NCBI GenBank assembly: GCA_949775045.1
Contig: OX459095.1
Location: 35,702,768-35,766,767 of the forward strand
Direction of reading: 5' to 3'
DNA from: Metridium senile
Lineage: Eukaryota > Cnidaria > Anthozoa > Actiniaria > Metridiidae
Length of the DNA stretch: 64,000 nucleotides
Shown: piece by piece, positions 43,381 through 54,719 of the stretch
Layout of the letters: each line of letters starts with the position of its first letter
Position numbering within the stretch: the stretch's first letter is position 1
The notes under the pieces: generated by a model
Databases searched by the model: none
The model's input: only the letters and a program-made list of their open reading frames with translations
Told to the model about the DNA's origin: nothing
Program-made: the position numbers and the translations under genes

Positions 43381-43681
43381 TTGTTTGACTATCACACTTT
43401 AAGAAAAACTCTTTAATTCACGGGTTAATGAGAACAGCACCAATCAATACTAAATTACACAGTGAGAAAGAAAACAACTATTTTTGCTGCGAAATGCTAA
43501 ACTGACTTCTCAAGACGATTCTCCGTCGTTTTGAAATTCCTACTCTCAACCTAGCCTGGGCTTGGTTTCCACGGCGACAAAAAATCCTCAAATCTTATTG
43601 GTCGAGTCTTTGTTTATAACGTGACGTATCGAGGTGCGTCAAACTACTACCTTTCGGCACCGATTGAATTATCGTATTTAC

Positions 43682-43872
43682 CTTGATCTTTAGTAGTGTT
43701 TTCTGTTGAATCTATGCATTCATTTATAACAGGGCCACTTTGTTCATCACCGTGTGTATTATCAGTGTCTTTGTTCTCATCTACAGCCGGCGTAGCTTGT
43801 TTGATGATCACGACTGATGGAATAGAGCTATCATCTGTTTTAATGAATGACACTGCCGGTTCTTGTTTGGAA
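43682..43872 (-). CDS. Cytoplasmic-tail exon of the minus membrane-protein gene
   Basis: The acceptor TTTTTTAG precedes SKQEPAVSFIKTDDSSIPSV and the GTAAAT donor follows KDQ. Phase fits the preceding 28-bp exon exactly. It encodes an acidic, disordered-looking stretch with no tyrosines and no fold recognised. Confidence 0.55.
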
Positions 43873-44784
43873 CTAAAAAACATACCAATCAAACAAGTGA
43901 ACTTTATAGGTGAGCGTAGTGTTTAAAAGTGTTGGTATTGTGAAGCTAATTTGCCAACCATTTGTAACAATAGATCTTTTGGGCTGGCATGGGTGGCCTA
44001 GCGGTGATATCACTGGCCTTTCACCGCTGTGAATTGCTGAGAGCGCAGACAGTATTATAGCATTTATAATATTTTTATTTAGATACCTTTGCTGTAAATG
44101 AATGAATGAATGAAGGGAATGGGAGTGACACATAATATATGGACGTGACCATAGACGAGGGACAAAGTGTCAGACAGGGGATGTCCAGGGGATCAATGAA
44201 GTATATCACCCCACAGTCCAGGCAAGTGTGATCATTTTATGTTTCTTGGTGATAATTCATTTATGTGTTAAGTATTTATTTGATAAGTTATTCTTTATAT
44301 TAACTTACAAATTTGTTTAACTCTGTTGTTTGTTTTCAGTTAATCAATTAATTAATTAATTAGTATAGGGAATTACACTGTTCGAGAAGAATTAATGAAA
44401 AACTAGTCGGGGTATCCGTGAAAATTTCACTACTTTTCCTCATGAAAACCAAACAAGTCTTTCCATTGAGTGACTTCATACCCTGTACGGGTGTACGTGA
44501 CAACAATACAGAAGTCGTGCAAGTTGTCATGTACAGACACACTGCTTACGCTGCTCTTTGTAATGATTGGGCTCCCTGTGTCAATGATAATCCAAGATGG
44601 CGGCCGAGGTGAGATCGCTGCGAGACGACTTTGATTTCTAGTTTTGCAAGCATTTATTTCTCGTTCCAATTAACCCCCTATTGCAGCCACAATTACCTGT
44701 TCTTAGCATTTATGGAATTCGTTTGGTGGCACAATGGGCGGGTTTATTGGAATAAGATGCGGACATTTTTTGCTTAGCGTGTTA

Positions 44785-45046
44785 TACACCTATTTCAATT
44801 AACGTTGTCCATCTGGAATAGGATCTGAGATCGACCTATAGGAATTGTGGGAGCTCGTTAAACTGCAAATGCACTATGATAATATTGCTTGAATATTAAC
44901 CTTTACTTCTGAAATACTGTTATCTGTAATTCAGCACCATTCAAGTGTGATTAAAACAATGCATTTGGAATTGAATGAACTCCCACAATTCCTATCGGTC
45001 TCAGATCAACCATTCCAGATGGACAACGTTAATTGAAATAGGTGTA
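44785..45046. mobile_element. MITE, TACACCTATTTCAATTAACG family, short form
   Basis: Complete 262-bp element with both inverted ends. It shows the uninterrupted centre that is split in the copy at 1386-3331. Confidence 0.9.
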
Positions 45047-45488
45047 TATATAATACCGCGCGCGTATTTGGCTTAATACTATTCTGCCTCTTTCATCAAA
45101 TACAAGCAGTATTTGTTCATTCATTATTGTAGAACTAAGGTGGAATTTTCTATTAATAACACATTTACATAAAATGCAAGTTTCACACAAGCCGCGAAGC
45201 ACGCCGGGAAGTACGTGTGCAATTACATAGTATAGCATATGTGCAATTAACTTATTGCACGGATTAAGAAAAAATTCACAGTCAATCAACCAATCAGAAA
45301 CGAGCATTTTATGTAGATGTGGTATTAATTAATTAATTGATTATTTATTTATAATGTATTCATTTATCTATCTATATATTTTCTAAAATTAATAAATAAC
45401 AAATTATTGTCACATATAAAAGAAATAAACAGAAAGAAGAGAAACATAATTAAATCATCATCAGAGAGCTAGTGTGCACAAAACTTAC

Positions 45489-45516
45489 TTTTGGTTTTTC
45501 CCGTTGGCCACGTGTT
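45489..45516 (-). CDS. 28-bp exon of the minus membrane-protein gene
   Basis: TTTTAG acceptor and GTAAGT donor bound AACACGTGGCCAACGGGAAA followed by AACCAAAA. Reading phases match the membrane-span exon before it and the 43872 exon after it, giving EHVANGKNQ. Confidence 0.5.
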
Positions 45517-45976
45517 CTAAAACACAAACAAAACAAAAGTGGGAATTGAAATATCAAAACAGTTTAAGATATATTGACCTTAGAATCGTTCAGGAGATAG
45601 CTAGCATTTGTTAATACACCAAGCGATACAGTAGGCTAATAAGGGACGTGGACCATTACATATTTGATGAGGGGGTTGGGCAATTACCAAAACAAACCAG
45701 TGGAGCACAGCTTTAAGCTTGAAAAACCCATTCACAACAAAAAAAAACATCCTGAAAAAAATATCGTGGAAAGCGGACAACAATTTCCCTGCACAAAAAA
45801 ATTAGTATCAATGGTCTAAATATCTAATGCATGGACCGGCCGTATAAAGAATCAAGAATATATAAATTATATATATACTTTTTCTTCGCTTGTTGGCGGG
45901 CCTAAAATGGTCCTGGAAATGACAAGGCTGAAAGACAGTAGGGATGATCCGCGCTATTTTGAATTCGAAGCATGGA

Positions 45977-46091
45977 GTTTACACTAGCGACATAAGCCTG
46001 GTTTACACTAGCAACATAAGCCTGGTTTACACTAGCAACATAAGCCTGGTTTACACTAGCGACATAAGCCTGGTTTACACTAGTCACATAA
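45977..46091. repeat. 24-bp tandem repeat, five copies
   Basis: Unit GTTTACACTAGCGACATAAG followed by CCTG. Intronic. Open in several frames because the period is divisible by three. Confidence 0.9.
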
Positions 46092-46283
46092 GAATAAGCA
46101 ACATTGGGCTTTGGGTAGTTGGGTATTGCCGCACTAGCCTCACACCTGTTCGAGGAATACTTCACTGAGTCTGCGAATGTTGCTTATGATTATGTTTATG
46201 TCGCTAGCCAAGCTTGAAAGCGTCCAGTGGTAAAATACATAGGCTAAAAAACGTGAAGCCACAATGTTGGATTTAAAGAGTAC

Positions 46284-46430
46284 CTTGTTGACGTGGCCGA
46301 CATGTACATACTAGACATATAATACAAGTTCCCAAGATAATAAGACACAGAATTCCCAGAGCTATCAGATAATAGAGGGGGACTGGTGTCTGAATCCAAT
46401 GTTGAGTTGGTGTTGGCGATGAACTGGTAC
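46284..46430 (-). CDS. Transmembrane exon of the minus membrane-protein gene
   Basis: A 147-bp phase 1-1 exon. After a short serine/threonine/proline stretch (GTSSSPTPTQHWIQTP) comes the membrane span LYYLIALGILCLIILGTCII, followed by CLVCTCRPRQQ. The juxtamembrane cysteines resemble the palmitoylated CxxC of transmembrane adaptors such as LAT. The exon joins in frame directly to the signal-peptide exon at 50493-50577, which would give an ectodomain of under 30 residues. Further phase 1-1 ectodomain exons in the intervening 4 kb cannot be excluded, but I found none. Confidence 0.65.
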
Positions 46431-46439
46431 CTAACATAG

Positions 46440-48250
46440 CAAAATTAAAGAAACTATAAGTAATAGATAAAATATGAGCGGGAGACCTTTATGGGCATTT
46501 AAAAAGGCGAGCCGCAGGCGACTTATCAAATCCCATCATTAATTTAAAACTCATTTACTTGTAAAAATATACGAATGAGCAATAAAAGTATTGTATTGTA
46601 TTGTACTAATTAGTTATTGAAGAAAAGTCCAAGATTAATCCACATTTCTAGTAATGACGTGATCATTACATTGTGATCATGCGCACTGTGTCACTCAAAC
46701 GTTTGGACTTATACCTTTTTAATGAAAGCGCTCGATTTTGAGGTTTAACGTTGAGAATTGGTTACAGATATTATTTGTAAAATAATATGCACAGTCTTAT
46801 TCTCTGTTAAATAAGCTTTAAAATGATATATACTTTGTCTATCTTCATTGTAAAATAACGCACTAAACAATGCTTAACTGAGAGCACCCCGCGAACCTGG
46901 TCCGTATCGTAAGCACTTCTCTTGTAATATGTCAATAACTGCTAGCACGCAGTCTCCAACTAATTGCGAAGAACGAAGATCATTATTTACTAAGTTGATA
47001 GAATTCTTGTATAACGGTTTCAAATTCTCCCAACTTCTCGCCCGATATCAAGATATGCAAACTAGGACAAAAGTTTTCTATTGCTTTGGCACCTATTTCA
47101 AAAATCGTTGTAGTAGCAGAGGCTATACAGTCCCCACTCTGTCTGCAAAGGATGTCGTTAGCATCAACTTAATTTAATACTCGTTTTTTGTTGTTGTTGT
47201 TTTTTTCAAGAAATATTTTTATCAACATCTAACATGTTTGCAACAACTCCTTATGTTCATTTAAAAGACTCAATAATAATTCATAACCATTTTGTCCATT
47301 ACGATGCTTCTCTCTGGTCGTGCTGGCCTAAATATGCTATGAATAAATTAATCAATAACAACAAGAGAAGCAACATCTTATGCAGGTTTTTATGCACTCT
47401 TAATAGAGTGTGGACAGCATTGATTGCGACAACGATTCAGTTTGAAATATAGGTGCAATTTGAAATTTTATTACACTTAGCGAAGTTCTGTATGTCGTTA
47501 ACGATATATTGCAAGACCGACGGGCTATTTCTAGGAATGACCTCCAACACAGTCAAATCATCAACGAACGTCCACATTAAAATTATTTGGGGGGGGGGGG
47601 GGGGGGGGGGGAGGCTTCCTGTATAACATTTTTTGACAAAGATGAGAATGAGAACGGGAAAATAAAAAGGTCCATCCATACTCTACCTTAACATAACCAT
47701 AATGACTTCTGGTTTTAGGTGGTACATATTATAATTCAATTTGTTTGATTTGAATTACATTTTGTTTGATTTGTGGACTAAAAATAACCTTGTAATTTTC
47801 TAACTGCACTAGCTATTTTATACAAAGTTATATTGTGAGGTTCATGCCTGAGCAAATTCTTAGTTAGACAATAACTAAATACAGCAATTTGCAGAAATTC
47901 TGAACCCTCCAACATATATCAGGTGCATTATGGGTAACTTTTAAATACGCGTCAAAGTTTTTCTTGAGGTTTTGGAATCACGAAAAACATTTAAAATACT
48001 TAAGAATTAAACATTACCCATAATGCACCCGGTATTTGTTTGTGGGGTTAGAATTTCTGAAATTATTGTAGTTGATAATAAAACTCTAAAAGTGTGCAAT
48101 ACTTTGTACTATTTACCACTAAATAGTGTTGATTAAACAATAGAGAACAAAAGAATTTGCATAATTTAGCAGTATTTAGTGGTATTTATGTTGCACACTT
48201 TTAGTGTTTGTACTCTATTACGTCTTTCCTATTTAGTTAGTATTTGTTTC
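46440..48250. other. Intronic sequence
   Basis: No ectodomain exon recognised on the minus strand. Contains a poly-G run (47589-47611) and part of the AGTGCTAGTT MITE family (48076-48220). Confidence 0.5.
48076..48220. mobile_element. MITE, AGTGCTAGTT family
   Basis: Arms AACTCTAAAAGTGTGCAATA and near complement; centre ACTAAATAGTGTTGATTAAA. Confidence 0.6.
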
Positions 48251-48258
48251 AATGATCA

Positions 48259-48700
48259 TATACAGTCATTTGAAAAACATTGTCGCTGACCAGCTCCGCG
48301 ACTACGTGACTAGCCCAAGCGGGAGTATGGGTAAAAATCACTGAAGCATTAATTTTTTAGCACGCGCTAAAGACCAAGAATATGCTGAAATATGGCGAGT
48401 ACATGAATGAATGAATGTATGCCTTCGCGTTCTGTGCAAAGAAATAAACCGCTGTATAGAGCATGGAGATATCGATACGACAAGTAAATAGCTACTTATC
48501 AAGTTTTCACGCAGAGGATTTGTGTCATCGAAATCAATCGCCAGCGTAATATTAATAGAAACAAGGCACTGAGCTGAGTGCTCAAGATGTTGATAATATA
48601 TGTAGCTAACTGCTTCAGTGATTTCTACCCATACTCCTTTTAGGTCTAGTCCCGTAGTCGTGAAGCTGGTCGGCGACAACGTTTTTTCAAATGACTGTAT
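48259..48700. mobile_element. Fold-back element with arms of about 88 bp
   Basis: TATACAGTCATTTGAAAAAC at the left pairs with the complement near 48700. The arms include the CGCTGACCAGCTCCGCGACT region. The 144-codon minus frame inside is a by-product. Confidence 0.8.
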
Positions 48701-49055
48701 GTGGTGTGCGCTCTTAAACAACCTCTTCAACCAAGGAAGTCTTACAGAAAGTGAAATATTACTGTTTTTCACCCTGTTTGTCTTTCTTTAATGGGAAGCA
48801 AACCTTTACAAATAAAACTGTTTTGTTTCATTTTCGACTGGTCTGTTTTTTATTATCTCTTTCTATCAAAATCAAACATTTCAATATGGCTTCGTTGATC
48901 GAAACTTAGTTATTCGGCACCTTTGATATCTTTGATTGACCAAAGGGCTGATTCTAAAATGTTGATAAGTAATAGAATGATATTTGTAACACCGTAAAAA
49001 ATGTTAACTTAACTTAACTGACGTAAGTAAAATAATTAAGTTACAAATTTCATAT

Positions 49056-50100
49056 TACAGTAAAAACCCGCATATAAGAACACCCATTTTTTGGAGTTCA
49101 GGCTGATTTTGTTCTTATTTAACCATGAGCTATAGGATACATATTGATTCTAGATATATTTTATTTCTAATTTATGTTCTCTGAAAAGCCTTTTAAGGAC
49201 GAGAATAAAAATGTATGTATGTATGTATGTATGTACATGACATTTATGTACGGTAGTACCGGGGATATTAACAGATCGTTGTATAATTTACTAACAAATG
49301 AAAATTACTTTACTAGCAAATGCCAATTAATAAACCACAATATAGGGTTTGTAATATCTGCTTTATGACCTCATGTGTTGTATTACGCTTTGGCGAAGTC
49401 CAAAACCCCGATAACTAGATAAAACATTTGAAATCCCGAACGACAACAACCCGCTGATTCTCAAACATGTCAGTTTGTCACACAATTAAGCTAGATTCTC
49501 CCACCGTATACGTAAACTCCCAAAATATAAGGTCATAAAGCAGATATTACAAACCCTATATTGTGGTTTATTAATTGACATTTGCTAGTAAAGTAATTTT
49601 CATTTGTTAGTAAATTATACAACGATCTGTTAATATCCCCAGTACTATCGTATATAAATGTCATGTATCCTATAGCTCATGATTTAACGGGTGTTTACTG
49701 AAAAATCAGCCTGAATTGAAGGTGTTCTTAAGGTGTTCTTAAAATAAATGTTTCTAAAATATATATTACTATATAGACTACCAATACATGTAGATGATAT
49801 CAATGTGTAAGTTCAAAAATGTTATTAAAAAAGATCTTGTCTGCAATAATATCAAAACAGTAGAAAAATACATTATTGTCAGGTCAGGCTTGGAGTCTGC
49901 TACTTGTATAACACTGTAATCCAGTACAGTACAACCTGTTGCATACAGGTCTAGCACATAAATATTGATCTTCTTTTTTTTTAACACTTTTTTAATTTTT
50001 CAGGCTGATTGTGTTCTTATTTATACATGGTACTTCAAACGCTAAAATTCAGGCTGGGTGTTCTTAACCCACTTGTTCTTATATGCGGGTTTTTACTGTA
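49056..50100. mobile_element. TIR element, about 1.04 kb, with nested fold-back
   Basis: Ends TACAGTAAAAACCCGCATAT and its complement. Within it, arms of roughly 150 bp (about 49218-49371 and 49529-49683) are inverted copies. The right end is duplicated at 1-152 as part of the segmental duplication. Confidence 0.8.
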
Positions 50101-50492
50101 TTACCTATCGTTTATATCAAACACGTGCTAGTTTCCTTTTATAATATGATGTATAATGTATGATGTATGACCAGATTATATTATGCGTGTAGAGGAATTC
50201 GTTCCTCGCTCTGGGTTTATTAATATATTCATGTGACTAGCTTTGTACCATACTATGTAAAAACAAAACCCCGCCTGTAACTCGAGTTTATGTTACACAT
50301 CAGATTTCAATATGCGTTGACCTGATTTAGCGTTTTGCGCTGGATATGCAAAAAAACCCGATATTCCTTGTTGAAGCAAGCGTTTTCATAACAATATCGT
50401 TTTATTACTCACTTCAAGTTCTGGCCAGTTTGAGCATGTGTTTCATTAATGAATAAACGGTTGAAACAAATTAAGATAAACCATCTCTTTAC

Positions 50493-50577
50493 CTGATTCA
50501 GCCTCTTTTGCCAAACACAGACCAACTAGGCCAATCATAACCAAAACAGAACCAGTTTTGCTCACAGGGATTGCCAT
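50493..50577 (-). CDS. Signal-peptide exon of the minus membrane-protein gene (copy B)
   Basis: Same 28 residues as 546-630, followed by a GTAAAG donor in phase 1. Joins in frame to 46430-46284. The predicted product is a type I membrane protein with a minimal ectodomain and a long tail. Confidence 0.65.
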
Positions 50578-50767
50578 TGTTTTGCTCTTTCTCTGCTTTG
50601 TAATAGCAAATATCAAAGAAGACACGACCACGACGTCTTTCCGTTCTGAATGACATGAAAGTAAAACATAACTGGAAACTGCAACTAAAAACCGATACGT
50701 CACGACGTTTATGTAAAAACTCATTCACTATACTTTTATTTTCTTATTAGAAAATCGTTTGAGACCA
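50578..50767. promoter_or_regulatory. Candidate bidirectional promoter
   Basis: This 190-bp interval separates the minus start codon and the plus mini-exon. The same arrangement occurs at 631-796. Copy B has a 27-bp insertion relative to copy A near 50672. Confidence 0.4.
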
Positions 50768-50780
50768 ATGGATGTTGATG
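50768..50780 (+). CDS. Candidate first mini-exon of the plus membrane-protein gene
   Basis: ATGGATGTTGATG then GTAAGTAT. Phase 1, which does not match the phase-0 frame of the membrane-span exon at 52377. So it is either 5' UTR or a coding exon with an unseen partner. Confidence 0.3.
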
Positions 50781-51363
50781 GTAAGTATCAAATTATTGGT
50801 CAATTTTCTCGGTTATTATATTGTAGTTGAAGGGCTAGAATTCTTCAAAATCTGTGTGCTGTTGAAAGACTGTTGCTATAGTTTAGGATATTAATATTTC
50901 GTGGAATTTTTAGCTTTTTGTTTTGGCATAACATTCTTAGGTGTTTTGTGTATGTGTTTTACAATCAATGTGTGGGGTATTTAGCAAATCTATTTGACAT
51001 CGTGTAGCCATAGATTCAGCATCACTTCATTTTAATTTACATATATTGTGTGATTGAGTGGTAAATGTTGCATGAAAACTAAAACATCCCATACCGAAAT
51101 GCATTGTAGATGTACACCTATTTCAAAACGGTTGCCATTGCCAATGGCGAAGGGGGATAAGCGGTTAGTTCATACAACTAATAACAAATTGAATTGATGC
51201 GTTTACAGTGGTTTCGTAGACTAAAAACAACAAGGAATATCTCAACACTAGCCTCCGTGTTCTTGACGCAAATAAGAAACACGTTATTCCAGCTATTCTT
51301 GGAATGACCTATTTCCTATCGCTTCGACTAATGCTTGTGACAACCTTTCTTAAAATAGGTGTA

Positions 51364-51623
51364 TACACCTATTTCAATTAACGTTGTCCATCTGGAATGG
51401 TTGATCTGAGACCGATAGGAATTGTGGGAGTTCATTAAATTACAAATACATTGTTTTAATCACACTTAAATGGTGCTGAATTACAGATAACAGTATTTCA
51501 GAAGTAAACATTAATATTCAAGCGTGATTATAATAGTGCATTTGCAGTTTAACGAGCTCCCACAATTCCTATCGGTCTCAGATCAACCATTCCAGATGGA
51601 CAACGTTAATTGAAATAGGTGTA
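51364..51623. mobile_element. MITE, TACACCTATTTCAATTAACG family, short form
   Basis: Same site as 1386-3331 in the duplicated copy, without the inner insertion. Confidence 0.9.
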
Positions 51624-52376
51624 TGTCCCATATAGAAAGTAGTTTGAGATCTATTACTTTGGTTTTCGACATTCTGCGAACTAAATTCAAATGTTAAGTT
51701 GTGAAATACATTTCTGGCTGCTGTCAATCAAAAACATAACAGGTGCCGAGTAATTAGCAGCAGGCAAATAGGTATTTCACAACTAACCGTTTGAAAGTCT
51801 GAGTATGTGTAGCTTTTTTTCCCTTACGGTATGGAAAAGGCAGTTCTTTTATCTGAACATCGAAACATAGTCAAACCAGCTCATGCATTACTGTAGGTCA
51901 GAAGATTGAATTTTTTTTTATCGAATATGATGTTTTACCTGATTCGAAATTAACATCAAGTGAATCAAAGCTCGAAAATTTCGGAGACTCAAGTCCAACA
52001 TTACTTTTTTTTTTTTTTAACAACAGAAACTTGCTAAACCTAGTTTAGTTACAGAAATATTGTCATAAATACGTTCTAAATTATTTGATTAAATTAACTC
52101 TATCAGTTATTGACCACAGATCGTGATTTCGGGACTATTATCGGATGACGGTTGAAGTCTGTATTTTCAACAAGTTTCGATTCATTTATGCAAATTTTAC
52201 AAAAAAGTTAAGTTAGTGGAGGGTCATCAAGTTTTTCAAGTTTTTTTAATCAAATTGTTTTATCATATTTTGTTCCAAGCTGCATGGAGATATACCATGT
52301 GTTACCTTGTTCACAAATTCCCTAGGATAGGATATCTTCTTAACGTGAAAATATCTTCGATGGTGATTCATTCTAG

Positions 52377-52470
52377 GTCGTCATGGTAACCATGGTTATC
52401 GTACTAGCTGCCATAGTACTAGTGGTTCTACTAGTGGTTGTGCTATTATGTTTACATCGAAACACGTCAG
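52377..52470 (+). CDS. Transmembrane exon of the plus membrane-protein gene
   Basis: TTCTAG acceptor; encodes VVMVTMVIVLAAIVLVVLLV followed by VVLLCLHRNTS; GTAATA donor in phase 1. The ATG at 52383 could start a signal-anchor protein. One juxtamembrane cysteine. The following 16-bp exon and the 58028 exon continue the frame exactly, which supports the model. Confidence 0.6.
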
Positions 52471-52485
52471 GTAATAACAATGGAC

Positions 52486-52695
52486 CTTTTCACAGTTGTC
52501 ATCGAACAACCTCAGCCTCGATAGCGTGCAATATATTTAGTTTGAAAATTTAACTACATCCTGTGGAATTTTGAAGTGTTTCAATTGTTTGATAATGTGT
52601 ATATTCCTTTAAATTACCATGAGCTGCAGTCCAAATGTATAGAAAACATTACACGCTATCGAGGCTGAGGTTGTGGACGTGAACCGTGAAAAGAT
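52486..52695. mobile_element. Fold-back MITE
   Basis: CCTTTTCACAGTTGTCATCG region and ACCTCAGCCTCGATAGCGTG are inverted at the right. Confidence 0.8.
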
Positions 52696-53091
52696 CTATT
52701 TGGCGCATGCTTGAATCGAACATGCTGAATTCGTTGCAAATTTCACACCAACCTCGATCCCAGTACCTTATCCAATTACGCTTTTAGGAAAGTGATAAGG
52801 TCCTGGGAACGAGTTCGGGTTTGACCGGAAGCCAGAATCTTTGTGACCATGCATGTCAACAGAGCATATGTTCCTTCTCATGAACGCTGGATATAGTAAC
52901 TGGCTAAATAGCCACAATTCCTTTCGGTCGTGCAATTGCCGTTCACAACGTTATATAATTTGAAATAAGTGCCGTGAAATAGCCATATTATGTATTTTAC
53001 CAATCCAAGTATTTGTTATTGTTGTTTTCAATTACCATCTACTTTCTATGTTTAAATACCCAATTACTGATGTGTACTTTCTTTGTTGCAG

Positions 53092-53107
53092 TTGGAAGAC
53101 ACAAACA
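53092..53107 (+). CDS. 16-bp micro-exon of the plus membrane-protein gene
   Basis: TTGTTGCAG acceptor, TTGGAAGACACAAACA, GTAAGT donor. Converts phase 1 to phase 2 exactly as the next exon requires. Confidence 0.5.
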
Positions 53108-53211
53108 GTAAGTCATTTGGATACTTTTGTTTCTCTCTACGCTTAAAATTGATATCACCATTAAATGATTATTGAGATATTTTGGTCAATTATTATTATT
53201 ATTAGACAGTC

Positions 53212-53399
53212 TTACAGCGCAACGCGTAAAAGTATGGCCACTGATAATGTATTCGCATACTTCTGTCTCGCAATCAATCCAATCAGCGTGGTAGGATTGT
53301 GTTATCTTGTCTCGGATCAAAACGCTTATTGGATCGATGGCGAGACAGAAGTATGCGAATACATTATCAGTGACCATACTTTTACGCGTTGCGCTGTAA
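53212..53399. mobile_element. MITE with TTACAGCGCAA termini
   Basis: Arms of about 65 bp, TTACAGCGCAACGCGTAAAA, nearly perfectly inverted. Same terminal bases as 11021-11280. Confidence 0.9.
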
Positions 53400-53824
53400 A
53401 GTTACAGTACACATTTTATAGAAAATTATATCTTCTTAGACAGTTCGATGGTGATGTGCAGGAGGGAGGGGGTGACTCCAGAGAAAAGCCGTGTTGAGGG
53501 ATCACTCAATTGTGACGTCATGACCTTTTACGTCTCGATTCAAAATGGCAACGACTGTTGAGCTCGGCTGTTACAACAAAAACATTCGATTTTCTTCGCA
53601 TTGCTAAACATTTTTTTACTAGTTAGAGTTTTTTGACATTTGATAGTATCCAATACTTCACTATAGTAAATTATTTGATCAGATTTGATGTCAATACTGC
53701 TTTTCTAGCCAGTTTCGTGATGAACTGTGATGTCGGTGAAGTGCTGTTGATATGCATTTTATTTACAAGTACACGAACGTAAAAGCACAATGGATCAGTA
53801 TTTTTAATCAAGAATAGGAGGTTT

Positions 53825-53958
53825 ATGCAAGCACATGATAATCTTCGGATCTGTAAAGTTTCTGTCCGTTTGGCTTTGTGGTTGGTCTTATCAATCGATT
53901 TGAAGGCTGATCTCACGAACTACAAGGAATCCACTACTCGAGTCGAACAACTGTGGAG
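53825..53958 (+). CDS. Possible small spliced gene, first exon
   Basis: An ATG frame with a signal-like stretch (SVRLALWLVLSIDLKAD) and TTRVEQLWR, donor GTTAGT. A polypyrimidine acceptor at 54499 adds LNGRKR and a stop, giving a product of just over 50 residues. Could equally be a non-coding RNA or an alternative exon in the plus gene intron. Confidence 0.25.
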
Positions 53959-54559
53959 GTTAGTAAATGTATTCCCATTGAAGTTTAGTGCTTAATTGTA
54001 TTGCTTTTGAACCTTAGCATGAATGTTTATGCTGATTCAATGAGCTAATTGCATTAAATTATTAAAGATCGTATGTATGTGTATTTTAAAATAGCTATGT
54101 AAAAATGCTCTGAGACTATATAATGCACCAGTCAAAATGCCCAACATATCCCTATATGTGTGTGTGTGTTTTGAACTGATAAATTGTTTGTCTTCATAAT
54201 CAATTATTTTTGTTAGCAGAATTTGATACAGTGCAGTGTGAAGCTTTCTGCTGTCCATTTTTCACATCAAAGCTTACTGAATTATAATAATACAATTTTA
54301 TAATTTTATAATAACATAAATAATAATGTAAGTTATAACATGAAATTCATTATTTCAAAATATGATTGAAAATAAGGATATAAGATTACATCTTTAGCTT
54401 AATGTGAGTGTTAGAAATTACTTATAAAATATTTCTTAAAAATGTAAATTAAGTTGAATGATGATATAGTTTAAAATGTTGTGGTTTTTTTTTTCAGGTT
54501 GAATGGCAGGAAAAGATAACACACTATTTCAGTGAATATAATAATTATTTCTTAGTTTA

Positions 54560-54705
54560 CATTGAACTGTTCCATGCTTGTCATCTTTGCCTGAGTTGCC
54601 GGCAGTCTGCGTAATTAGGGAGAGAAGAAAAAGGAAAAGGAAAAGATCACAGTCTTTCCTTTTCTCTTCCCTGCAACCCTGCAGACCGCCGGCATTGCAG
54701 GCTAT
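54560..54705. mobile_element. Fold-back element
   Basis: GCCGGCAGTCTGCGTAAT region is inverted at ACCCTGCAGACCGCCGGC, around a purine-rich centre. Confidence 0.65.
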
Positions 54706-54719
54706 TGTCATCTTGTGTT

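Larger units (their letters stand above)
49949..51656. repeat. Segmental duplication, copy B
   Basis: Partner of 1-3362. Left limit 49949 is set by the window edge of copy A. Right limit 51656 is a true breakpoint. Confidence 0.9.

Noticed and set aside
43980..44080. TGGCCTAGCGG as a tRNA A box (SINE)
   Set aside because: No matching B box at the right distance; similarity too weak to call.
45902..46168. Repetitive frames with eight-residue repeats
   Set aside because: Produced by the 24-bp tandem repeat, open on both strands, inside an intron.
46929..47452. Two plus-strand frames as ectodomain exons
   Set aside because: No recognisable domain, no suitable splice phases, and wrong strand for the signal-peptide gene.
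48338..48772. 144-codon minus-strand frame
   Set aside because: Lies across a long fold-back element whose arms are inverted copies. No domain or splice context.
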